A DNA stretch of 38,006 bases from Haplomitrium mnioides. Lineage: Eukaryota; Marchantiophyta; Haplomitriopsida; Calobryales. Position 1 is the first letter of the stretch. Every line of letters begins with the position of its first letter. Under the pieces are notes generated by a model, which saw nothing but the letters and a program-made list of their open reading frames with translations, ran no database searches and was not told where the DNA came from. The stretch lies in assembly GCA_049999725.1 (NCBI GenBank), contig JBNGIS010021322.1, positions 1-38,006 of the forward strand, in the 5' to 3' direction. The position numbers and the translations under genes are program-made. Positions 1 to 7,168 of the stretch are shown here, one piece after another.

Positions 1-545
1 ACATTTGATTGAATCTCAAACTGCCTCTTAAAAGTAACACTCTTTTGGGAAGATGAATCTTCAAATTCCAATCTCTTCTTGCCTTTAAAAACTCCAGCCA
101 TTGAAAAGTCTCACAAAAGCTGAATTATTTCAAAGAACTATTCTAACAAATATTATCAAACTCTTACAGTACTCTTAAAAGATGCAGTTTTGCCTTTTTT
201 TTGTAAAACAACAAATTTAAGCACTTTTTGGAAAGAAAATGAAAAAAAGAAACTGGAAAAATGAAAACGGACAATGCTTTATATACTAACTTTTTTTTGC
301 ACCACGCGAACCTACGTGTCAAGAGCTCNNNNNNNNNNNNNNNNNNNNNNNNNNNNNNNNNNNNNNNNNNNNNNNNNNNNNNNNNNNNNNNNNNNNNNNN
401 NNNNNNNNNNNNNNNNNNNNNNNNNNNNTTGTTGCATTTTTCTCATTTCCTTAGTTTTCTGCCATTTCCAGCCCATAGTGATTTCCCATTTTTTCTTCAC
501 TACATTTTTGACCTTCAAAAACATACTTTTTTCCTTGTCTAAACA
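1..545. other. A/T-rich upstream region with scaffold gap
   Basis: This stretch is A/T-rich with long T and A runs and no supportable coding sequence. A TATA-like string (TTTATATAC) lies near 277-285 on the plus strand, upstream of the start at 546. The 100-base gap at 329-428 separates the two, so its role as promoter of the downstream gene cannot be judged. Short open frames here run through the gap and are not credible. Confidence 0.6.
329..428. other. Assembly gap (100 N)
   Basis: One hundred consecutive N, the usual placeholder for a gap of unknown length. Open frames crossing it have no meaning. Confidence 0.98.
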
Positions 546-867
546 ATGGCATCTCAGGGAAATGTTTCCGGGGCTCCCAAAATGAAGCTTTATAGGTATT
601 TAGACATTCTCAAGGCTTTAGAGCCTCTAAAATTAGACTGGAAATGGTTAGTTAACTACTGCTCCTTACGGAACCCCGATTATCATCTTTACCTTTTTGC
701 AAGAGAAGGTGAAAATTTTAATTTGGGCCTAGTAGTCCAAATTACAATGATCCGACAAGGATTCAATCACGTTGTATTAGGCCAATCGAAAGCAATTTGA
801 CTTTTCTGAATACAAGGAGAGAGACTTGTTTGCAGCGAATCTCAAGGCATCGAGGGAAGATGGAAAG

Positions 868-1070
868 GTGAGTTCCAAAATATTTTTTCTTGTTCATTTG
901 TCATTACTTAGTTTTAGTTTTAGTAAGTTCATGAGAGCATGGACTTTGAAGTCCATGCGCGCATGGACTTCAATGTTTAAGTCACGCTCTCTCTCTCTAA
1001 TTTCTTGCTTTTCCTTTTATCAGGTCATAATTTAATCTAAAGCTAAATGTTTTTGTTTCTACTTTTTCAG
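868..1070 (+). other. Intron 1 of the methyltransferase pseudogene
   Basis: The donor AAAG|GTGAG follows an exon ending in phase 0. The acceptor TTTTTCAG precedes exon 2, which continues the same protein (KFTQFLVDFVDSYNDAK across the junction). The 203-bp intron is T-rich and contains one exact copy of the 24-bp palindrome found again in intron 2. Confidence 0.65.
948..971. repeat. Perfect 24-nt palindrome in intron 1
   Basis: The left arm GAAGTCCATGCG is followed directly by its exact reverse complement. A partial unit (CATGGACTTT) precedes it and a decayed arm follows. The same 24 nt occur at 2742-2765 in intron 2. With no spacer it could extrude as a cruciform in DNA or fold into a hairpin in pre-mRNA. 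Confidence 0.85.
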
Positions 1071-2044
1071 TTCACTCAGTTTCTTGTGGACTTCGTCGAT
1101 TCCTATAATGACGCAAAGCGAATTGAGAGAGACTTCATCAAATTCGCTATTTAACTCAAAATTCTTAAGCCCAAGTAGGGCGTCAGCATTCAATCACTTG
1201 TGTTGCATCTGAGTGCGGCAACATTTTCAGCACACGCAACAGGGACTTTTTGGCAGAAGAAGAGAAAGGAGCCGAAATCCAACTAGGCTCAGAAGAAAAC
1301 AAAACCGGTGCAGAAGATAAAGAAACCAGCACCAACACCGATCGTTGAGGAGGAGCTTGCCCCTTTTGAATCAACGGCAAAGTCAACCTCTTCGGTGCCC
1401 AGTTCTCCTTCGGCAAGAAGCTCGGAGGAGGACTTAGAGAAGGAGCCCGCGCCAGTTCAAGCTCCTGTATCTAGAGCGAAGAGGCAATCCTACAAGGGGT
1501 TGTGGACATTTCAGGAAAGGGAGCAAGTTGATTCTCAGACAGTTTCCGAGGAAGACAAAAACAAAATAAGGGAATCTGCAATCCAGTAGTGTAGAGTCCA
1601 TGAGGAAAAAATCACAATCAAGTTGGAAAACATGAATTTGCCAAAGCCTGAAATGGACAACTGGGGTCCATTCCAAATTCGGAGACTGAACGAGGATTTT
1701 GTGGAATTGTTGGCGCAAAGAATGCTAACAAACAAGTATGCGCATTCTTTTTTCATTGTTGTTGTAGACCCGAGGTGTGGTCTGAAGAAAAAGTCAGAGT
1801 TCAACATTCGGAATCTTGACAAGTATCGCTACGAGATTGCTGGAGGCAATCACAATGCTGCTGCAAGGCAGCTGTTGATTACGAAATATAAAGCAAAGAA
1901 TCCCGCCTTGTCGCTCTGCAATTGCTACGTGTACATGGGCCTGACACCAACAGAGGCTCAAATTTTTGCCACAGATGATAATTACAATCAGAGGTATCGG
2001 CTTGAGATGACCTCAATTCAAAAGGTCGAATATTGGCATCAGTG

Positions 2045-2144
2045 NNNNNNNNNNNNNNNNNNNNNNNNNNNNNNNNNNNNNNNNNNNNNNNNNNNNNNNN
2101 NNNNNNNNNNNNNNNNNNNNNNNNNNNNNNNNNNNNNNNNNNNN
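2045..2144. other. Assembly gap (100 N) inside exon 2
   Basis: One hundred N interrupt exon 2 just after the ParB-like part. The reading frame happens to be open on both sides in the same register, but the true missing length is unknown, so the protein length cannot be stated. Confidence 0.98.
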
Positions 2145-2531
2145 GGTTTCAACTGGTATTTAGAAGCGGAGAGCTCTAGGAGTTGCAGCAGAGCATTTTT
2201 TTCAATGTGGGAGAAGAACCTCATGAAAGGCCAGAAGCCTAAGGCCAAAGGATCCATGAGGATGGAAGACATGAAGTGGACGCCTTGGAGGTCTCTTCAG
2301 GGTCTTCCCGACGAAGTAAATTTATCAGTTTTGAAGCGTATGGAAGCCGGAGAGCTTTCGATGGATGAAATGTCTCGAGAGGCAAAGAGACATAAGGTTT
2401 TGGCAGTGATGGTGAAGAGTTTTTGTTTGGAGGTTTTTTGCGATTCTTGGGAAGAGGCTCGAGAGGAGCACCCTCTTCACACGGAAGATTCAAATATGTC
2501 TTCCTTTTATTCGAGTTTCGAGAAGCTTTTG

Positions 2532-2967
2532 GTAATTACTTTCTTTGGATCTTTAATTTGTTATTTGATCATTTCATTTGTTATTTGTCTTGAGCTTGGA
2601 AGTCCATGCACGTCTGGCTTTGAAGTCCATGCGCACATGGCTTTGGAAGTCTAGGCGCACCTGGACTTCGAAGTCCATGCGTACATGGACTTCGAAGTAC
2701 CTGCGCGCATAGCTTTTGAAGTCTATGTGCGCATGGACTTCGAAGTCCATGCGCGCATGGACTTCGATGTCCTTTCACGTAGGGACTTTGATGTCCTTGC
2801 GCGCAGGGACTTCGAAGTCGAAGCGCGCATGGACTTGAAGTCCACTCGCACCTGGACTTTGAAGTCCACGCGGGCAGGAACTCCAATATCCATGCGTGCA
2901 TGGGCATAGAAGTCCAAGCTCGCATGGTTTTAACATTTCAATGTTTTTGTTTTTATTTTTTTTTCAG
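2532..2967 (+). other. Intron 2 of the methyltransferase pseudogene
   Basis: The donor follows GAGAAGCTTTTG (GT at 2532-2533, GTAATT). The acceptor at 2965-2967 ends a T-rich tract (TTTTTTTTCAG). Flanking exons are in phase 0. Most of the 436-bp intron is a tandem array of degenerate 24-bp palindromes (about 2593-2926). Confidence 0.65.
2593..2926. repeat. 24-bp palindromic minisatellite array, about 14 units
   Basis: Units of 24 bp follow each other with small changes, each a variant of GAAGTCCATGCG plus its reverse complement. One unit (2742-2765) is a perfect palindrome and matches intron 1 exactly; the self-complementarity extends to 28 nt (2740-2767). Since 24 is a multiple of three and each unit is self-complementary, both strands show stop-free frames encoding a repeated MDFEVHAR-like octapeptide. 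That is a by-product of the repeat, not a gene. Confidence 0.9.
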
Positions 2968-3524
2968 GGGAACAAAACTTTCAAATAGCAGCTCGCAAAG
3001 AAACTTACTGCAGCTGCAAAGGGAAGAAAGAAGTCTGGGGTCGAGGTAGCCCTCGAAGAACAAGACCAGCCTCCAACGTTGGTCTCTTACCCTCCTGCTT
3101 TCCTTCTCCACTGCCAGAAGGCCAGGGAGTGGAAATCATGACAGCAAAGTGGGGCTGCATCTCTCACAACAAAAGGAGTTGTGAGAGATGAGGAAGAAGA
3201 TTTATTATCTTATGTGGACGGTCTCAACGTGGCGTTCTACCAAGTCCACGGGGAGGCTAATGCGAGGCAGTTGAAAGGCCTTGTGAAACCTCGGTGTTTC
3301 ACATTGGTTATTGCTGACATTACCTACGGTTATAACCTAAAGGAATGTAAGCATGATGATTCGGAGCTGTTTTCAAAAGATGACATTTTCGACATGGTAT
3401 CATCTTTTGCGGCAGTAACTACTTTGAAGTTTTGGTCGTTTGTAATTGTACATTCTTCGCAACAAATTGGTATCATGGAGGATGCCCTTTCTGAAGTCTG
3501 CTATGCAATTGATCACGACATCTT

Positions 3525-3623
3525 GTAAGTTTTCTTTCATTTTTATTTTTTTTGATTTCTTTGTCTTTTATTTTCTTGTATTTTTGTTACAATATTTGAC
3601 ATGGTTGTTTCTCTTTTTGCAAG
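3525..3623 (+). other. Intron 3 of the methyltransferase pseudogene
   Basis: The donor GTAAGT at 3525 follows exon 3 in phase 2. The body is very T-rich and the acceptor is TTTTTGCAAG at 3623. Joining these sites puts exon 4 in a frame different from the one that encodes the recognisable C-terminal domain (the frame of 3624). So either an indel has hit this junction or the real splice site has been lost. Confidence 0.5.
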
Positions 3624-4268
3624 AACAAAAGCAATATACATCATTCTGGTGGTCCCAGAATCGCACATGCCCATGAGTACTAGACGGTGGGCTATTGGTC
3701 AAAGGAGGGAAAGAAGAGCATGTGCCATCTCAACTTGCAAGCTTCTTCTGCAACCAGACTTCCTCGGCAACCAATGCAGAGTGTTTTTAGTTGTCTTGCA
3801 GTTTCTGCCAAGCTTAAACATCCAGGAGATGATGCTTCTTTGAATGTTTATCAGAAACCGCAGGCTTTGTATAACTTTTTTATTGACCATCTCTCAACAA
3901 AGCAAGATTGGATTCTTGATCTTTGCTCTAGGTCTGGCACATGCCTTGTCTGTGCTTTTAAGCTAATGCAAAATTGCATCGCCGTGGAATATAATAGACG
4001 TCAGTCTATCTATATTCCTCAGAGGGTTTTGTAGATGGCTTCCTTGCTATCCGATGTGACTGAGTCACAAATAGTTTTTGCGTACTACAAGGAACTTGTT
4101 CCTCTTGGTACTGCAGGTGCTTCTAGTGACTCTGTAGTGATATCGGGGACCGGAAAGTCTTGTCAGGATTCTCTAGCGGCTGCAGATGCTCAGCCAGTAG
4201 ATTTAGATGAGATAGTTCCTCCGGAAGAGGAGAGAGTCTGAGGATGTGTTTGTACAATTTGCAGTAAT

Positions 4269-4274
4269 AATAAA
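4269..4274 (+). promoter_or_regulatory. Candidate poly(A) signal AATAAA
   Basis: AATAAA lies 27 nt after the terminal TGA of the pseudogene. It is followed by T-rich DNA and a short inverted repeat (TTTTCCAAA at 4282-4290 with TTTGGAAAA at 4297-4305). Its position fits a near-upstream polyadenylation element for the former gene. In such A/T-rich DNA chance occurrence is possible. Confidence 0.4.
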
Positions 4275-4451
4275 TTTTATTTTTTCCAAATATTTTTTTG
4301 GAAAAGTTTCATCTTGTTGCTCTTTCAATCTACTACAAGTCTTTTCATCAAGATGCGATTTATTTCCCCTAAGAATAAGTTGACCCTTTTGATAGTCCAA
4401 GAATGGTTTGAACTCAATTTCTAATCTCAGAATAATTTGGAGTCTTTGCAC

Positions 4452-4800
4452 ATTGTTTAGTGTCTTTGCGCATTAAGGCTTTGTAGTTCTTGTTCGGTTT
4501 CCTTGCGCGCTTAAGCTGTATGGTTGTTGTTCAGAGTCCCTGCACCCGTTGGTCAAAGGGTTCTTGTTCAATGTCTATGCTTGCATAGGCTGCAAGGTTC
4601 TTCTTTAGACGCTTGGCGTGTTTTGGTTGTAGGATTCTAGTTGAAAGTCCATGCGTGCATTGCTTTGTTGTTCTTGTTCAAAGTCAAAGCATGCAGAGGA
4701 TTTAGGATTCTTGTTCGGAGTCTATGCGTGCATAGGCTTTACGGTTCTGGTTTGGAGTCTATACTTGCATAGACTTTGTTGGCTATGATGCTCAAAGTCA
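4452..4800. repeat. ~37-bp minisatellite related to the intronic palindrome
   Basis: About nine degenerate units of 35-40 bp, each with a GGTTCTTGTTC-like lead followed by an imperfect palindrome of the type AGTCTATGCGTGCATAGGCTT. The core is recognisably the same as the intronic 24-bp repeat (AGTCCATGCG plus reverse complement), with a spacer of about 13 bp added. Two further units lie at about 6700-6780. Confidence 0.75.
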
Positions 4801-5156
4801 GGTTTAAAATCCTTACCCGAATAGACATTTATGTTTTTCTGTACTTTTTTTCTATCGAAAGATATATATTTTATTTCCGTTTTGTTGAATTTAATTTATT
4901 CACAATAGTGTCAAGTTTTTTCAAAATATTCGAATAACCAAAATGTTTTTTAAAGTTTTATTTCTAAAAAAAATATTTGAAATATAATGTAAATGAAAAA
5001 TACACATTTTTTGTTCATAAAAAACAATTTTTTTTCGAAAAGAAGATTTTAGTCTTAATTTTGATGTTTTTTAATGACAAATCTTCGAAAAAAAAATTTG
5101 ACTGCTAAGTGAAATAGGAACTCAGTAGCGGTTCCTGGTTCAAAGTAGCGGTTGTT
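4689..5156. repeat. 3'-flank module, copy A
   Basis: This ~470-bp stretch (end of the minisatellite, then A/T-rich DNA, then a GGAACTCAGTAGCGG-type end) aligns along its length with 6700-7168. Shared anchors include ACAATAGTGT, AATAACCAAAATG and GTTCAAAGTAGCG. It ends where the truncated retroelement begins. It has no coding content apart from the last codons of the gag frame running into its end. Confidence 0.7.
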
Positions 5157-5929
5157 CCTAACTCTATTAGTGCTGGCTCATGTTGATGAACAACACCTTG
5201 TGAGTGCTCATCATGCCCATACATTAGTGACTCTTCAATCTTTTGAGCTATCGATATGGCTTGATTCACATCGCAAGGATCTCGCAAGATGACTTCTCAT
5301 TGGACCCTTTATTTTAATCCTCATTTGAAGTTGTCCAATGCTTCGGCTGGACTCATATCTACAATTTGCACTTGTAGATTATGGAAGTCCTCAATGCATT
5401 GATGGACATTTCCTTATTGTTTCAACTCCTATAATTTCATTTGAGCTGTAGTTAAAGCATCCACAGCCTAGAATTGTTGGAGCAATCCTTGTTTTAGTAT
5501 GCTCCAAGAGAGTAATTTCCTTTCACTTCTTTGAGCTCGCTCCCAAGTTTGTAGCCATGTTGAGGCGGTGTCCAAAAGAAATGATCTAACAAAGACACCT
5601 TGATCTATATCTGATGTTGATGGAAAATAAGACATGTGCACTTCCATACAATAAATCCAACCTTCAAGTACACCCATCTATTGGCTGCCACGGTAGGGTT
5701 CTACCTTGCAAGATTTTGTCATCTTTTGTAACAATGTATTCTAATTGACCTCCGTATGTGATTGTTGCCTTGCTCGAAGTTGCATAATTTCATTCAATAA
5801 CAGACTATTCTCCTCTTGTTGTGCTATCAAAGAGGCCTCCATTTCTTGGAACCTTGACATCATCCATTGGAGTTGTTTCTCATGCTCTGCATGTCCTAAT
5901 CCTGCAACCTCATTCTCGACACTTCCCAT
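5105..5929 (-). pseudogene. Ty3-like retrotransposon gag, riddled with stops
   Basis: A single minus-strand frame runs from the ATG at 5929 down to 5105, about 275 codons. It starts with a short coiled-coil-like segment (HEKQLQWMMSRFQEMEASL), then shows a typical plant Ty3 gag core: GWIYCMEVHMSYF, then a segment ending ASTWLQTWERAQ, then LLSWSILKQGLLQQF, and near the end AEALDNF followed by the NQAISIAQKIEESL region. It is broken by stops at 5743-5741, 5680-5678, 5470-5468, 5431-5429, 5416-5414, 5323-5321, 5311-5309 and 5299-5297, yet I see no frameshift. No zinc knuckle, protease, polymerase or integrase follows, so the element is truncated after gag. The former role was capsid formation around the element RNA. 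Family call is good; function is lost. Confidence 0.75.
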
Positions 5930-6237
5930 TGTATGACGTTTGTAGCACTTTAATCAACCAACAATTTGAGGAGTCTAATACAAAACAAAGATTTTCCAAC
6001 TCCAAACTTTGGCATAAGTGACAACATGGTAAAGAAATGGTAAGTTAGACTCCATTACTTATCGCATAAAATCAAAGCCAAAATAGTGGGCTAATCGATG
6101 TTGAAATATCTGCTTATCTATATACTAAATTTGGATACTAAAAGGATTGACAGGTGGGAACCTAAGTGCAATATAAATCCCTCTATCCATCTTCGTCGAT
6201 CTTGATCACAAATCTTCCAAGATGCAAGCAAAGCCTC
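5930..6237 (-). other. Retroelement leader between primer-binding site and gag
   Basis: About 310 nt separate the primer-binding site from the gag start, the expected place for an untranslated leader. I see no open frame of note and no separate feature. Confidence 0.5.
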
Positions 6238-6249
6238 GCTCTGATACCA
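6238..6249 (-). other. Primer-binding site, initiator tRNA-Met type
   Basis: On the minus strand this reads TGGTATCAGAGC, the canonical plant LTR-retrotransposon primer-binding site complementary to the 3' end of initiator tRNA-Met. It lies one base from the LTR end at 6251, as expected. It fixes the orientation of the element (5' LTR at high coordinates, gag downstream on the minus strand). Confidence 0.88.
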
Positions 6250-6400
6250 TTGTAAAACTCTCGGCTAACTAGTAGCACATCAATATACTCTTGTACAAAG
6301 AAGATAGTTCAACAAGGAAGGAAAGGAAAAGAGAGAAGAGAAAGAAATTTCTTACAAAACTTTCCAAACTCCCCGAATTAAGGAGAAGGCCAAGCCCTCT

Positions 6401-6409
6401 CTATTTATA
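6401..6409 (-). promoter_or_regulatory. TATA box of the LTR
   Basis: The minus strand reads TATAAATAG, the consensus plant TATA box. It lies about 150 bp before the LTR end and just downstream (in element orientation) of the heat-shock elements. Transcription would start near 6370-6380. Confidence 0.75.
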
Positions 6410-6498
6410 CTTCATGTACAAGACTTCACTAAGAAGTCACTTCAGTCCTCAAGAACCTTCCTTGGTCCCTTTCTAGAATTCTCTATACTTTCGGCGCT

Positions 6499-6602
6499 TT
6501 CTAGAAGCTTCTCTTCTAGAAGCTTCTTTCTTCATCTAAAAGAATCTCTAGTCTTCTCCAACCTTCTAGAAGCTTCTTCTTCTCTTTTCTTCTAGAAGCT
6601 TC
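6499..6602. promoter_or_regulatory. Four perfect heat-shock elements in the LTR
   Basis: TTCnnGAAnnTTC, the consensus site for trimeric heat-shock factor, occurs exactly at 6499-6511, 6514-6526, 6564-6576 and 6590-6602, each as TTCTAGAAGCTTC. A further half-match (TTCTAGAATTC) is at 6471-6481. The first two are only two bases apart. They sit 90-200 bp upstream of the TATA box in element orientation. Confidence 0.8.
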
Positions 6603-6699
6603 TCTAAGCTTCTTCTTCTAAAAACTTCTTCTCACTAACTAACTTTAGCAATAACTAAATCTAGAGGTTCCGCCAAGTTTAGTGAACCTTATTACACCT

Positions 6700-7168
6700 G
6701 CCCACATAGGCTTTAGGATTCTCGTTTGGAGTCTATACGTGCATAAGCTTTAGGGTTCTAGTTTGGAATCTATGCTTACTTAGGATTTTACAACTACGAC
6801 ACTCATAGTTTGGTTCAAAGTCTGTACGCGAATGGACATCTACATTTGCATATAATTTTTCTTCATAAGAAAAAAAAATATTTTTTTAAATTTTGATGAA
6901 TTTAGTGTATTTACAATAGTGTGAGGTTTTAATAAAATATTTCAATAACCAAAATGCTTGTTTTCTAGGGTGTTTATTATAAGGAAATTTTAAAAATATA
7001 ATCTCAATGGAAAATACGCAATTCATATTTCTAAAAAACGACTTTCTTTGCAAAAAAAAAGATCACAAATGTAAAATTGATGTCTTTCAATACCAAATCA
7101 CAAAGGATAATATTTCCGACTATCAAGTAAAACAGGAACTTAGTAGCGGTTCCAGGTTCAAAGTAGCG
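6700..7168. repeat. 3'-flank module, copy B
   Basis: This region aligns with 4689-5156: two minisatellite units, A/T-rich middle, then GGAACTTAGTAGCGGTTCC and GTTCAAAGTAGCG at the end. Where copy A runs into retroelement gag, copy B runs straight into the first 58-bp satellite monomers. It contains no gene. Confidence 0.7.

Larger units (their letters stand above)
546..4241 (+). pseudogene. Decayed ParB-like / DNA amino-methyltransferase fusion gene, four exons
   Basis: Seen: the start at 546 has a plant-type context (AACAATGGC). Exons are inferred at 546-867, 1071-2531, 2968-3524 and 3624-4241, with GT-AG introns and T-rich acceptors. Exon 2 carries a ParB/sulfiredoxin-like signature (IAGGNHNAAARQLL, about 1827-1868). 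Exon 3 has VIADITYG (about 3307-3330), which resembles methyltransferase motif IV (DPPY or SPPY). Exon 4 has HPGDDASLNVYQKP, then WILDLCSRSGT (about 3909-3941), which resembles SAM-binding motif I, then NCIAVEYNRRQ. Motif IV before motif I is the beta-class order of N4-cytosine/N6-adenine methyltransferases. Breaks: a one-base frameshift near 790; in-frame stops at 1152, 1176, 1284, 1587, 2986, 3139, 3681 and 4032; a one-base phase mismatch at the exon 3/4 junction; motif IV altered to DITY and the middle glycine of motif I to arginine. The 100-N gap at 2045-2144 hides part of exon 2. The terminal TGA is 4239-4241. Family assignment rests on motifs only. I infer a catalytically dead relic of a bacterial-derived nuclear protein. 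Confidence 0.7.
6251..6696 (-). mobile_element. 5' LTR of truncated Ty3-like element (446 bp)
   Basis: The LTR is bounded by TGTAA...TTACA terminal inverted bases (TGTAAAACTC on the plus strand at 6251, CTTATTACA ending at 6696). Reading on the minus strand, it holds a cluster of heat-shock elements, then a TATA box, then an R/U5 segment, then the primer-binding site: a complete promoter order. A matching 3' LTR is not present in the window. The other end of the element stops within or just after gag near 5157. Confidence 0.75.

Noticed and set aside
2581-2925. Overlapping open frames on both strands encoding MDFEVHAR-type octapeptide repeats
   Set aside because: They come from the 24-bp palindromic array in intron 2; a self-complementary unit of length divisible by three opens several frames on both strands.
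3601-3843. Open frame of 80 codons in exon 4 in the frame predicted by direct splicing
   Set aside because: The recognisable methyltransferase C-terminus (GYWSKEGK, KLKHPGDDASLN, WILDLCSRSGT) is in a different frame that begins at 3624. This frame is a shadow.
1152-4034. Alternative genetic code with TAA and TAG as glutamine (as in ciliates and some green algae)
   Set aside because: The gene also has an in-frame TGA, a frameshift and damaged catalytic motifs, and the nearby gag has TGA at usual arginine positions. Pseudogene decay by C-to-T explains all of this.
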